This document shows positions 46,937 to 56,132 of a DNA stretch of 64,000 bases, piece after piece. The stretch covers positions 1 to 64,000 of the forward strand of contig JAATFL010000002.1 in the NCBI GenBank assembly GCA_015655215.1. The letters run 5' to 3'. Each line of letters begins with the position of its first letter. Positions within the stretch are counted from its first letter, which is position 1. Below the pieces are notes generated by a model. That model was given only the letters and a program-made list of their open reading frames with translations. It had not been told where the DNA came from and searched no databases. Source of the DNA: Coriobacteriia bacterium (GTDB lineage: Bacteria > Actinomycetota > Coriobacteriia > Coriobacteriales > RUG033). A program made the position numbers and the translations under genes.

Positions 46937-46998
46937 TCGCATGGTCTTCCGTACGGTAGATGCCTGAAGGGCTGTCGGACATACGACATGGGGTGAAC

Positions 46999-47688
46999 AT
47001 GCGCTTTGCGAAGCGATATGCACGCAACAGCACGGCGATCTCCCCCGAGGAGGTCGTCGTGCTGACCCGCAAGAGGGTCGTGGTGGTTGGATGCGGGGGC
47101 CTCGGTGGCTATTGCATCGAGATGTTGGCGCGCGTGGGCGTGGGGCATCTCATCGTCGTGGACCCCGACGTCTTCGACGGGACGAACCTCAACCGGCAGA
47201 TCCTCTGCACCGAGGACGCCATCGGCCGATCCAAGGTCGAGATGGCATGCGCGCGCGTCGCCGCCGTCAACGCGGAGGTGCAGGTCGAGGGGGTACGGGA
47301 TGTTCTCGACGAGGGCAATGCAGCTTCCATCATCGCCGGGGCCGACTGCGTCGTCGACGCCCTCGATTCCGCGGACGCACGACTCGTGCTCGCCCATGCG
47401 TGTGCACGAGTCGGCGTGTGCATGGTCCACGGCGCCATCGCGGGGTGGTTCGGTCAGGTGATAACCATCTTCCCCGATGACGTGGCAGCTGATATCCTGT
47501 TCTCGAATGGTTCGAAGGGTGCCGAGGGGGAACTGGGGAATCCAGCATTCACGCCCGCCTGCATCGCCTCGTTTCAAGTTGCCGAGACCATCAAGGTGCT
47601 TCTTGGCAGGTCCGGCGCCCTGCGGGGCAAGATGCTCTCGATAGACATGCTCGCGGGCTCGATGGAGACGCTTGAACTGCGTTCGTGA
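46999..47688 (+). CDS. ThiF/MoeB/HesA-family adenylyltransferase
   Basis: A 229-residue E1-like enzyme. The nucleotide-binding motif is VVVVGCGGLGGYCIEML, followed by VDPDVFDGTNLNRQ and the conserved Asp in VVDALDSADAR. It should activate the C-terminal Gly of a MoaD/ThiS carrier; the MoaD at 43558 in the same operon is the obvious partner. The start at 46999 has GGGGTG upstream; the in-frame ATG at 46960 lacks it. No zinc-ribbon CxxC pair is obvious, unlike full MoeB. Confidence 0.9.
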   Translation: MRFAKRYARNSTAISPEEVVVLTRKRVVVVGCGGLGGYCIEMLARVGVGHLIVVDPDVFDGTNLNRQILCTEDAIGRSKVEMACARVAAVNAEVQVEGVRDVLDEGNAASIIAGADCVVDALDSADARLVLAHACARVGVCMVHGAIAGWFGQVITIFPDDVAADILFSNGSKGAEGELGNPAFTPACIASFQVAETIKVLLGRSGALRGKMLSIDMLAGSMETLELRS

Positions 47689-47742
47689 CCGACACCGTGC
47701 CCGTTACCAAGGATTCCACATCGGCAGGGGCGATGCCCGTGC

Positions 47743-49647
47743 ATGTTGGTGCCGATGGGGCGGGAAGACAGCATCGTGGATGTGTACGACTGCCGTTTCG
47801 ACGTGAAGGAGGCGTTTCATTTGGCAAGGTTGCATGTGATCGAGAGAAGCGAGGCCCAGAGGATCGTCGAGGATCTCCACGAAGCCCTCGGGCGGCGTAT
47901 GGCCGTCAGTTCGCTCGCCCCCTGTCCGGTGGAGTTCACCGCGGCCTTCGTGGGAATGTGCATGACCCAGTCGTGCGGCAAGTGCACGCCGTGCCGCGTG
48001 GGCCTCTCACAGCTCAAGACCCTGATGGACGACGTGCTCGACGGGGTCGCGACGCAGGGAACGCTCAAGCTCATCGACAGGACCGCCCTCTACATCTACC
48101 TCTCGGCCGACTGCGCCATAGGCTACGAGGCGGCAGGTATGGCGCTCGAGGCCATCAGCGGTTTCAGGGACGACTTCGAGTACCACGTGGCGCACGGCTG
48201 CTGCGACTTCCACCAAAGCGAGCTCACACCCTGCGTCTCCGGCTGCCCGGCCGGCGTGGACATCCCCGGTTACATCGCGCTCGTCGAGGCCGGACGCTTC
48301 ACGGATGCGGTGCGTCTCATCCACAAGGACAACCCGCTTCCGGTGGCGTGCGGGCTCATCTGCGAGCATCCCTGCGAGATCAACTGCCGCCGTGGCATGG
48401 TGGACGACCCGCTCAACATCCGCGGGATCAAGCGCTACGCGACCGACCACATGGAGGACTACACCCCCAGCAAGGCGGCGCCCACGGGCAAGCGCGTCGC
48501 GATCGTCGGCGGGGGCCCCGCGGGTCTCTCGGCCGCGTACTACCTGGCTCTCATGGGCCATGCTCCCACCATCTTCGAACAGCGCAGCCATCTGGGCGGC
48601 ATGATGCGCTACGGCATCCCAAGCTACCGTCTGCCACGTGGGCGCTTCGACGAGGAGATCGCGTGGATCCTCGACCAGGGCGTCGAGGTCGAGTACGACG
48701 TGAGCGTGGGAAGGGACGTCCCGATAGGGGATCTGCGTCGCGACTACGACGCGGTCTACGTCGCCATCGGCGCGCATGCCGACCGCAAGGTGGGTCTGCC
48801 GGGCGAGGATGCCGAGGGCGTCATCTCGGCCGTGCACATGCTTCGCGAGATCGGTGACGGCAACGTGCCGGACTTCACGGGCCAGAGCATCGCCGTCATC
48901 GGCGGCGGCAACGTCGCGATGGACGTCTCGCGATCCGCGGTACGGGCCGGTGCCGACAGGGTCATGATCGTCTATCGCAGGCGCGTGACGGACATGACGG
49001 CGCAGGACGAGGAGATCGCCGGTGCCGTCGCCGAGGAATGCGAGCTCCTCGACATGCACGCGCCCATCGGCATCGAGGTCGAAGACGGAAAGGTGAGCGG
49101 GTTGCGCGTCCAACCGCAGATCATCGGTCCCGTCGTGGGGGGAAGGCCCAGGCCTCGTGATGGGGCACGGGAGAGCTTCGTGATCCCCTGTGACAAGGTG
49201 CTCGTCGCCGTCGGGCAGACGATCGACTCGGCTCCCTTCGCCGACTACGGCCTACCCACGAAGCGCGGTGCGATCAGCGCCGCAAGCGACGGCGAAGTCG
49301 AGGGATTCGACGGTCTCTTCTCCGGAGGGGACTGCGTGAGCGGACCGGCGACGGTCATCCGCGCCATCGCCGCCGGCAAGGTCGCCGCGCGCAACATCGA
49401 CAAGTATCTCGGGTTCGACCACGAGATCGTGCTCGACGTGGACATCCCAGCGGTGCGCTTCAAGGGCAAGCTCTCGTGCGCCCGTTCCAACATGGCCGAG
49501 CGCGATGCCCATGCGCGCAAGGAGGACTTCGAGCTCATGGAGCGCGGGCTCACCACCGAGGAGGCCTTGCAGGAGGCTTCGCGCTGCCTGCGCTGCGACC
49601 ACTTCGGATTCGGTGCGTTTCGCGGGGGGAGGGTCAGCAAATGGTAG
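47743..49647 (+). CDS. GltD/NfnB-like flavoprotein with N-terminal NuoF-type FeS domain
   Basis: A 634-residue chimera. Residues 75-155 contain QSCGKCTPCRVG and the helical NuoF C-terminal domain. Then a GltD-type [4Fe-4S] region follows (CVSGCPAGVDIPGY and LICEHPCEINCRRG). The FAD motif is VAIVGGGPAGLSAAYYL at about 249 and the NAD(P) motif is IAVIGGGNVAMDVSRS. It ends in a short Cys motif (CLRCDHFGFG). It overlaps the hydrogenase gene by seven bases, so it is probably its partner: the [FeFe] Group A2 hydrogenases are linked to GltD-like proteins. It should shuttle electrons between NAD(P)H and the hydrogenase or ferredoxin. The start is uncertain (47743 or 47755). Confidence 0.88.
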   Translation: MLVPMGREDSIVDVYDCRFDVKEAFHLARLHVIERSEAQRIVEDLHEALGRRMAVSSLAPCPVEFTAAFVGMCMTQSCGKCTPCRVGLSQLKTLMDDVLDGVATQGTLKLIDRTALYIYLSADCAIGYEAAGMALEAISGFRDDFEYHVAHGCCDFHQSELTPCVSGCPAGVDIPGYIALVEAGRFTDAVRLIHKDNPLPVACGLICEHPCEINCRRGMVDDPLNIRGIKRYATDHMEDYTPSKAAPTGKRVAIVGGGPAGLSAAYYLALMGHAPTIFEQRSHLGGMMRYGIPSYRLPRGRFDEEIAWILDQGVEVEYDVSVGRDVPIGDLRRDYDAVYVAIGAHADRKVGLPGEDAEGVISAVHMLREIGDGNVPDFTGQSIAVIGGGNVAMDVSRSAVRAGADRVMIVYRRRVTDMTAQDEEIAGAVAEECELLDMHAPIGIEVEDGKVSGLRVQPQIIGPVVGGRPRPRDGARESFVIPCDKVLVAVGQTIDSAPFADYGLPTKRGAISAASDGEVEGFDGLFSGGDCVSGPATVIRAIAAGKVAARNIDKYLGFDHEIVLDVDIPAVRFKGKLSCARSNMAERDAHARKEDFELMERGLTTEEALQEASRCLRCDHFGFGAFRGGRVSKW

Positions 49648-51371
49648 ATCTCACGATCGATGGTCGAAAGGTGCAGGTCCCGGAGCATACGACCATACTC
49701 GATGCGGCGAGGACCGTCGGCATCGCCATCCCCACCCTCTGTTATCTCGCGGGCATCAACGACATAGGTGCCTGCCGCGTGTGCGTGGTCGAGGTCGAGG
49801 GTGTCGACCAGCTCGTCGCCTCGTGCAACAACGAGGTGGCCTCGGGCATGGCCGTCCTCACCAACAGCCCCAAGGTGCGCAGCGCCCGCCGCACCAACGT
49901 GGAGCTGCTCCTCTCCCAGCACGACGTCGAGTGCACCACCTGCGTGCGCAGCGGAAACTGCTCCCTGCAGACCGTCTCGAACGACCTCGGCCTCACCAAG
50001 GTCCCGTACCGCAAGGATCTCGTCACGGCCTCGTGGAACGAGGACTTCCCGCTCGTTCGCGATGCGAACAAGTGCATCAAGTGCCTCCGCTGCATCCAGG
50101 TGTGCGAGAAGGTGCAGGCGACGGGCGTATGGGATATCACGAATCGCGCGAGTCGGGCCAACGTGGGCGTCGTGGGTGGCATCCCCATCGAACAGTCGGA
50201 TTGCGCGCTGTGCGGCCAGTGCATCACGCACTGTCCCGTGGGGGCGCTCACCGAGCGCGATGACACCGACAGGGCGTTCGAGGCGCTGGCCGACCCGGAC
50301 AGGATCTGCGTGGTGCAGATCGCCCCGGCCGTGCGCGCCGCCTGGGGTGAGAGCCTGGGACTCTCCCGCGAGCAGGCAACGGCGAAGCGGCTCGTCAGCG
50401 CATTGCGCAGGATGGGATTCGACTACATCTTCGACACGACCTTCTCCGCCGACCTCACCATCATGGAAGAGGGCAGCGAGTTCGTCGAACGCCTCGGCCA
50501 TCGCGACACCGAGACGTTCCCGATGTTCACCTCGTGCTGCCCGGGCTGGGTGCGATTCGCCAAGGCGCACTACCCTGACATGGTGGACCAGCTCTCGACG
50601 GCCAAGTCGCCACAGCAGATGTTCGGCGCCATCGCGAAGAGCTACTACGCCGAGCTCATCGGCGTCGACCCACACAGGATATTCTCCATCTCGATCATGC
50701 CCTGCGTCGCGAAGAAGCACGAGTGCGCGCTCGAGAACATGGACGATGCGGGGGGTGGCCAGGACGTCGACCTCTCCCTCACCACGCGCGAGGTCGATCG
50801 CATGATCCGTGCGGAGCACATCGATCCCGCCCTTCTCGAGGAGGAGGAGTTCGACGCCCCGCTTGGCACCGGCACCGGTGCGGCCGTCATCTTCGGCGCG
50901 ACGGGCGGTGTCATGGAGGCGGCGCTGCGCAGCGCCTACTTCCTCGTCACAGGCACGAACCCGAGCCCGGATGCGTTCGAGGAGGTCCGCGGCCCCAGGG
51001 GATGGAAGGAGATCACCTTCCATCTCGGCGAGACCCCGCTGCGCGTGGCGGTCGCAAGCGGTCTGGGCAACGCGAAGCACCTCATGGACGCCCTCGCGTC
51101 CGGTGAGGTCACCTACGATTTCGTCGAGATCATGGCATGCCCAGGCGGTTGCTCGGGTGGCGGCGGCCAGCCCATCCTCGACGGCAGCGAGCTCGCCGGC
51201 GAGCGCGGCCGGGTGCTCTACGGTCTCGATGAGGCCGATGTCCTGCGCTTCTCTCATGAGAACCCCTCGGTGATCGCCTGCTATGAGAACTACCTCGGTG
51301 CACCCCTCTCCGAGAAGGCCCACCACCTTCTCCATTCCGACCACCATGCCTGGAGCATGCCCCATGCATGA
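49641..51371 (+). CDS. Modular [FeFe] hydrogenase catalytic subunit
   Basis: A 576-residue soluble hydrogenase with all three H-cluster motifs: FTSCCPGWV (C299, C300), MPCVAKKHEC (C355) and MACPGGCSGGGGQP (C500, C504). C300 is the likely proton-transfer Cys. The N-terminal modules are a [2Fe-2S] domain (ACRVC, 45-48), a His-Cys [4Fe-4S] site (HDVECTTCVRSGNC) and a two-cluster ferredoxin (CIKCLRCIQVC, CALCGQCITHC). A C-terminal small-subunit domain follows. It overlaps both neighbours and is co-transcribed with the GltD-like gene. Maturases HydE, HydF and HydG are not in the window. Direction of H2 metabolism is not set by sequence. Confidence 0.96.
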   Translation: MVDLTIDGRKVQVPEHTTILDAARTVGIAIPTLCYLAGINDIGACRVCVVEVEGVDQLVASCNNEVASGMAVLTNSPKVRSARRTNVELLLSQHDVECTTCVRSGNCSLQTVSNDLGLTKVPYRKDLVTASWNEDFPLVRDANKCIKCLRCIQVCEKVQATGVWDITNRASRANVGVVGGIPIEQSDCALCGQCITHCPVGALTERDDTDRAFEALADPDRICVVQIAPAVRAAWGESLGLSREQATAKRLVSALRRMGFDYIFDTTFSADLTIMEEGSEFVERLGHRDTETFPMFTSCCPGWVRFAKAHYPDMVDQLSTAKSPQQMFGAIAKSYYAELIGVDPHRIFSISIMPCVAKKHECALENMDDAGGGQDVDLSLTTREVDRMIRAEHIDPALLEEEEFDAPLGTGTGAAVIFGATGGVMEAALRSAYFLVTGTNPSPDAFEEVRGPRGWKEITFHLGETPLRVAVASGLGNAKHLMDALASGEVTYDFVEIMACPGGCSGGGGQPILDGSELAGERGRVLYGLDEADVLRFSHENPSVIACYENYLGAPLSEKAHHLLHSDHHAWSMPHA

Positions 51372-52503
51372 CAAAGACGCCCCTTGCCGGATGGCTTGCC
51401 TCGAGCGACAGGGAGGGATGGATTCCCTCGCACAGGCCGTCCGCGCCACGGGACGTGGAAAGGGCGCCGTGAGACGTCCGACGAGGGGCATGCATGCTGC
51501 GTCGCTCATGCTCGGGTGCATCCTTCTCGTCACGCTGCTGGCCCTCGTGGGCTGCTCGGGGCAGGCGGGGCAGTCGACGGGCGAATCCGACGCCGTCACC
51601 ACCTCGACGGCCGTGCGCGTGGCGTCCCTCAAGGGTCCGACCTCGATCGGTCTCGTGGGGATGATGGACGCGGCGAATGCGGGTGAGCTTGCCAACGATT
51701 ACACCTTCACGGTCTCCGGCACCGTCGATGAGATCCTGCCCGACATCATCCAGGGCAACGTCGACATCGCGCTGGTCCCCGCCAACGTCGCCGCCACGCT
51801 CTACCAGAAGACGGACGGCGGCATCTCGGTCATCGACGTCAACACGCTCGGCGTGCTCTACGTCGTCTCTGGCGACGACTCGATCTCGTCGCTCGCCGAC
51901 CTGGCGGGCAAGACGGTGTACATGACCGGCAAGGGCACCACCCCCGAGTACGTGATGGACTATCTCCTGAGCGAGAGCGGTCTCGACGGCGAGGTGACGC
52001 TCGAGTTCAAGAGCGAGGCGTCCGAGGTCGCGGCGGCACTCGCAGCCGACCCATCGGCAATCGGGGTCCTCCCCGAGCCATACGTGACCTCGGTCGAGGC
52101 GCGCAACGCCGCCCTCAAGCCCGTCATCAGCCTCACCGACGAATGGAGCGAGTTGCAAGGCGGATCCGGCGGCCAGCTCGTGACCGGGGTGACCATCGTG
52201 CGAAACGACTATCTCTCCGCGCATCCCGAGGCCGTCGCGGAGTTCCTCTCCGCCCATGCCGACTCCGTCGCGTACGTGAACGGCGACCCGTCCGAGGCGG
52301 CGTCGGGCGTCGTGGCAGCCGGGATCATCGACGACGAGACGGTCGCCGCCCAGGCGATTCCCCGGTGCAACGTCGTGTGCCTCACCGGCCAGGACATGGA
52401 GGATGCGCTCTCGGGTTACCTGGACGTGCTCTATCGGCAGGATCCCACGTCGGTCGGTGGCCAGCTGCCCGACTCCGCCTTCTACTATCTCGGCACATCG
52501 TAG
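51364..52503 (+). CDS. ABC-type substrate-binding lipoprotein, NMT1/SsuA-like
   Basis: A 379-residue protein of the NMT1/TauA/SsuA family (pattern RVASLKGPTSIGLVGMM, GNVDIALVPANVAA, LAGKTVYMTGKG). A hydrophobic signal and lipobox (LLALVGC) lie about 45 to 65 residues from the assigned start. The ATG at 51364 overlaps the hydrogenase stop, but the true start may be further in, since the signal is not at the N-terminus; candidates at 51418 and 51490 have binding sites that sit too close. The substrate is unknown; its place beside tungsten-enzyme and MoeA genes makes a metal oxyanion or cofactor precursor possible. The transporter fusion follows at 52517. Confidence 0.83.
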   Translation: MHDKDAPCRMACLERQGGMDSLAQAVRATGRGKGAVRRPTRGMHAASLMLGCILLVTLLALVGCSGQAGQSTGESDAVTTSTAVRVASLKGPTSIGLVGMMDAANAGELANDYTFTVSGTVDEILPDIIQGNVDIALVPANVAATLYQKTDGGISVIDVNTLGVLYVVSGDDSISSLADLAGKTVYMTGKGTTPEYVMDYLLSESGLDGEVTLEFKSEASEVAAALAADPSAIGVLPEPYVTSVEARNAALKPVISLTDEWSELQGGSGGQLVTGVTIVRNDYLSAHPEAVAEFLSAHADSVAYVNGDPSEAASGVVAAGIIDDETVAAQAIPRCNVVCLTGQDMEDALSGYLDVLYRQDPTSVGGQLPDSAFYYLGTS

Positions 52504-52516
52504 GGCAGGGCGTGCG

Positions 52517-54043
52517 GTGACATCGCGACCGGGCGGGAAATGGCTGACACGACTGGGGGTCCTGGCGTTCTGGCTCGTGGTATGGCAGCTTGCCAGCCAG
52601 GTCGTCGGAAGCCAGATCCTCCTGGCAGGGCCGTGGGATACCCTCGAGGCCCTGTTCCGCGATGGCGTGACCATCGGGTTCTGGCAGGCGATATGGTTTT
52701 CCTTCCAGCGCATCGTACTCGGGTTTCTCGGTGCCTTTTGCATAGGGGTGCTCCTGGCGATCCTGACCAGGCGCTTCGCGCTTCTCCGCACGCTGCTCGA
52801 ACCGGCGGTCTCGTTCATCAAGAGCGTTCCGGTGGTGTGCATCATCGTCCTGCTGCTCATCCTGGTCGCCTCCCGCCAGGTGTCGGTCATCGCCGTCGTC
52901 CTCGTCGTGTTCCCCGCGGTGTACTTCTCGGCGTACCAGGGACTTCTGGGCATCGACCAGGGTATGGGGGAGATGCTGGGGGTCTTTGGCGTTTCCCCCG
53001 TACGTCGCATGGGCATGCTCTCCTGGCCCTCGATGCTGCCGTTCCTGCTCGCCACGAGCAAGGTGGTCGTCGGCATGGGTTGGAAGTCGGGCGTTGCCGC
53101 CGAGATCATCGGCATCCCACTCGGGTCGATCGGCGAGCGCCTGTACCTGTCGAAGATCACGCTCGAGACGGCCGAGCTGTTCTCGTGGACCTTGGTCATC
53201 GTGCTGGTGAGCACGCTGTGCGAGAGGGTGTTCGTGGCGGCACTTGCACGCTCGGGCTCGTGGAGTCGTGCCCTTGCCATGCCCCGGTCGCGTGCGTCGA
53301 AAGGCGGGCGGGGGGACGCCGCGCGCGCAACGACCAAGGAGGAGGTCGCCACCAGGCCGGGTGCCCACATCGTTCTCGACGCGATCTCGAGGTCGTTTGA
53401 CGGTCGAGAGGTGATCCAGGACTTCTCGTATGTGTTCCACCGTGGCGAGCGCTACTGTCTCAGCGGGGCATCCGGCATCGGGAAGACGACGCTCATTCGC
53501 ATCATCGCGGGATTGGACGTACCGGACGCGGGAAGCGTGAGGTTGTCGGCTGCGGTCGGTGACGGAGCCGATGGTGCTTCCGACCATGCGAGGAGACGAC
53601 CACCGGTCGAGACGAGCATGGTGTTCCAGGAGGCACGCCTCTTCGAGGACGAGGACGCCATCGACAACATCCGACTCGTCGTGGGCACGGCCATCGACCC
53701 CCAGGGTGCGACCGCTCTCCTGAGCCAGCTGCTCCCCGTGAGCGCCCTGAGGTTACCGGCCGCACAGCTCTCAGGTGGCATGAGGCGCAGAGTCGAGCTC
53801 TGCCGTGCTCTCGCCATGCCGTCCCAGACGCTCATCCTCGATGAGCCGTTCGCCGGTCTTGACGATGCGAGCAAGGCGCGTGCCATCGCACTCATCGACA
53901 CGTACCTTGGAGGGCGCACGCTCATCGTCGTGACCCATGATATCGAGGACGCCGCCGCGTTGGGTGCGACGGTGATCGACTGCGAAGGCGATGTTGGTTT
54001 TTGCCAGGCTGCTCGCCACGGTGCGGACGACGCTCAGCGGTAA
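52517..54043 (+). CDS. ABC transporter with permease and ATPase fused
   Basis: A 508-residue fusion. Residues 1-250 are an SsuC-type permease with six or so membrane segments and an EAA-like loop (GLLGIDQGMGEMLGVFGVSP). After a linker of about 35 residues comes an ABC ATPase: Walker A is GASGIGKTT (about 320), the signature is LSGGMRRR, Walker B is LILDEPF. Permease and ATPase are usually separate in this family. The GTG start at 52517 follows the binding-protein stop by 13 bases, so they form one uptake system. The last 10 bases overlap the convergent MoeA-type gene. Confidence 0.87.
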   Translation: MTSRPGGKWLTRLGVLAFWLVVWQLASQVVGSQILLAGPWDTLEALFRDGVTIGFWQAIWFSFQRIVLGFLGAFCIGVLLAILTRRFALLRTLLEPAVSFIKSVPVVCIIVLLLILVASRQVSVIAVVLVVFPAVYFSAYQGLLGIDQGMGEMLGVFGVSPVRRMGMLSWPSMLPFLLATSKVVVGMGWKSGVAAEIIGIPLGSIGERLYLSKITLETAELFSWTLVIVLVSTLCERVFVAALARSGSWSRALAMPRSRASKGGRGDAARATTKEEVATRPGAHIVLDAISRSFDGREVIQDFSYVFHRGERYCLSGASGIGKTTLIRIIAGLDVPDAGSVRLSAAVGDGADGASDHARRRPPVETSMVFQEARLFEDEDAIDNIRLVVGTAIDPQGATALLSQLLPVSALRLPAAQLSGGMRRRVELCRALAMPSQTLILDEPFAGLDDASKARAIALIDTYLGGRTLIVVTHDIEDAAALGATVIDCEGDVGFCQAARHGADDAQR

Positions 54044-55983
54044 TGGCGTCGGACGGTTCCGGGGTGCTCGAGGCGATAGCCGCCCATCTGCTCCATGCGG
54101 GTGATGAAATCGGTGCTTGCCAGGGTTTCGAGGAGGTGCGCGACCAACTCGTCATCCCATGCATAATCGGGTATGAGCAGGTCGTATTGCTCTTCGCACA
54201 CCGACACGAATCCCAAGTCGTACATCCGTGCCGCCGAGTAGATGCCCATGCCGGCGTCGGCGCTGTCCGCCTCCACCAGCGCGGCGACGGCCGTGTGCGT
54301 GAACTCCTCGCGGTCGTACCCGTAGATGTCCCGGGGATCTATGTCTTCCTGCTTGCACAGGTAGTCGCACAGGATCCGCGTTCCCGAGCCCCTCTGGCGG
54401 TTGACGTAGCGCATGCCCGGCTTGGTGAGGCTGGAGAGGGAGGTTATCCCCTTGGGGTTCCCGGGGGCGACCATGAGCCCTTGCTGGCGGTAGACGCACT
54501 CCACCTGCCGTACCCCTCCCTCGGGGAAGTACGTGCGCAGATAGGCCTCGTTGTAGGTACCGGTCTCCTCGTCGAGTAGATGTATGCCGCCGCAATGGTT
54601 CTCATGTCGACGCGCCGACATGATGGCTCCCATGCTGCCCACGTGGGTCGAGGCCACCGAGACCTCCGGCCAACGCTGGCGCATGAGTTCCGCCACCTCG
54701 TCGATGAGCGGGTCGTGGCTCCCGATGACCACCAGCGAGTTGTCGATGCGCGCACGTGGTCGGAGCAAGCGCACCTCCACCGCGCTGCCCGCCGCCAGCC
54801 CCTCCTCGTTCTGCGCCACGGAGACGATGCTGTCGGATTTGACGAACGAGGTGACCACGCCCGCCCCGCGGGGAAGGGGAGAGGCGATGAGGGTACCTCC
54901 CACGTTCCCAAGGCGTACCTGGATGAACTCCTCGTACTTCAGGGTGGAGATGACCTGACGCGAGAGGGTGGCTTGAGCGTACTCGTCGGGGGCACTCGTA
55001 AGCCCTGCGAGCTTCTCCATGATGGGTTTGAGCAGTTCCTGGAGCACCACGATGCCCGAGACGGGGTAGCCGGGGACGCCGATGATGGGCTTGCCTCCTG
55101 CGTGGCCGAGGATGGTGGGTTTGCCCGGCTTGATCGCGATTCCGTGCAGGACGACGTCACCCACGGCGGAGATGGCCTGTGCGGTATAGTCATCTCGTCC
55201 AGCAGATGACCCGGCGTTGATGAGCACCACGTCGCATTCCCCAACGGCCTTGCGCAGCGCTCCTACGATGAGTCCGGGCGTGTCCTTGACGATGGGGTAG
55301 GTGACCGGCTCGCCTCCCCAGCGGCGGACCATGCCCGAGAAGATCGTCGAGTTGAACTCCATGATGTCCCCGGGCCCTGGATGCTCGGTGGGCAAGATGA
55401 CCTCGTCGCCCGTGGGGATGATGGCCACCTTGGGATGGGAGAAGACCTCGATATGCGTGATACCGGCAGCCAGCATGGCACCCATGGTGGCCGGCTCGAT
55501 GCGCGAGTTGGAGGGAAGCAGCATCTCCCCGGCGCAGATATCCTCTCCGATCTGACGGATGTTCTGCCACGGGGCCGCGCTCTTGAGCAACCTCACGTCG
55601 CCATCGCCGCCCCCTGATGGGTCTCGGACGGTCGTCGCACCCTCGTCTCTCAGCACGTCCTCGATCATCACGACGGCGTCGCAGCCCTCGGGGAGCGGGT
55701 CGCCCGTGTCGACGACGACGTACTGCTCGGAGGCGAGCGTCACGGGGGTGGTCTCGGTCGCGCCATAGGTATCGCTTGCCTTGACGGCGATGCCATCCAT
55801 GGCGCATGCATGGTAGTGCGGGGCGCTGATGTGTGCGTAGACGGGCACGAAGCACACTCTCCCGAGGGCATTCTCGACCGCTATGTCCTCGGTCTTGGGT
55901 TGCATCCCGTACCGTTCAAGGCATGCCAGGTAATCATGTCGAGCCTGGTCGAGCGGTGTGTTCCTCAGGTATTCAAACGCCAT
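54034..55983 (-). CDS. MoeA-type molybdenum/tungsten insertase with C-terminal PBP-like domain
   Basis: A 649-residue protein. The N-terminal 400 residues are MoeA (HACAMDGIAVKASDTYG, TGDPLPEGCDAVVMIED, PTGDEVILP, INAGSSAGRDDYTA, GVPGYPVSGIV). The C-terminal 230 residues form a periplasmic-binding-like domain (LVVIGSHDPLIDEVAELM, RYVNRQRGSGTRILCDYL, AGMGIYSAARMYDLGF) as in known MoeA-PBP fusions; it may sense or deliver oxyanion. The start at 55983 has AAAGGGATGG upstream. The second MoeA (56133) lies upstream on the same strand. Two insertases in one locus suggest one for Mo and one for W. Confidence 0.92.
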   Translation of the reverse strand: MAFEYLRNTPLDQARHDYLACLERYGMQPKTEDIAVENALGRVCFVPVYAHISAPHYHACAMDGIAVKASDTYGATETTPVTLASEQYVVVDTGDPLPEGCDAVVMIEDVLRDEGATTVRDPSGGGDGDVRLLKSAAPWQNIRQIGEDICAGEMLLPSNSRIEPATMGAMLAAGITHIEVFSHPKVAIIPTGDEVILPTEHPGPGDIMEFNSTIFSGMVRRWGGEPVTYPIVKDTPGLIVGALRKAVGECDVVLINAGSSAGRDDYTAQAISAVGDVVLHGIAIKPGKPTILGHAGGKPIIGVPGYPVSGIVVLQELLKPIMEKLAGLTSAPDEYAQATLSRQVISTLKYEEFIQVRLGNVGGTLIASPLPRGAGVVTSFVKSDSIVSVAQNEEGLAAGSAVEVRLLRPRARIDNSLVVIGSHDPLIDEVAELMRQRWPEVSVASTHVGSMGAIMSARRHENHCGGIHLLDEETGTYNEAYLRTYFPEGGVRQVECVYRQQGLMVAPGNPKGITSLSSLTKPGMRYVNRQRGSGTRILCDYLCKQEDIDPRDIYGYDREEFTHTAVAALVEADSADAGMGIYSAARMYDLGFVSVCEEQYDLLIPDYAWDDELVAHLLETLASTDFITRMEQMGGYRLEHPGTVRRHYR

Positions 55984-56132
55984 GGGACCATCCCTTTCTC
56001 TGACGGGAACGGCAAGCATCGCTCCAAGCGGTCGAACCTGCTGCAACCACATCGCTCGAACGCACGTCGTGCGGCATGGCTCTTGGCTCGCCGATGCCCA
56101 TGGGACCATGGTATCCCATCTCATGGGGCGAG

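Noticed and set aside
49245..51695. 816-codon open frame on the minus strand, antisense to hydA
   Set aside because: It covers hydA and its neighbours, whose H-cluster motifs and overlaps prove the plus-strand reading. The frame is a shadow of biased GC-rich codons.
51130..53370. 746-codon open frame on the minus strand over the ABC genes
   Set aside because: No domain pattern, low-complexity Arg/Ser text, and fully covered by supported plus-strand genes.
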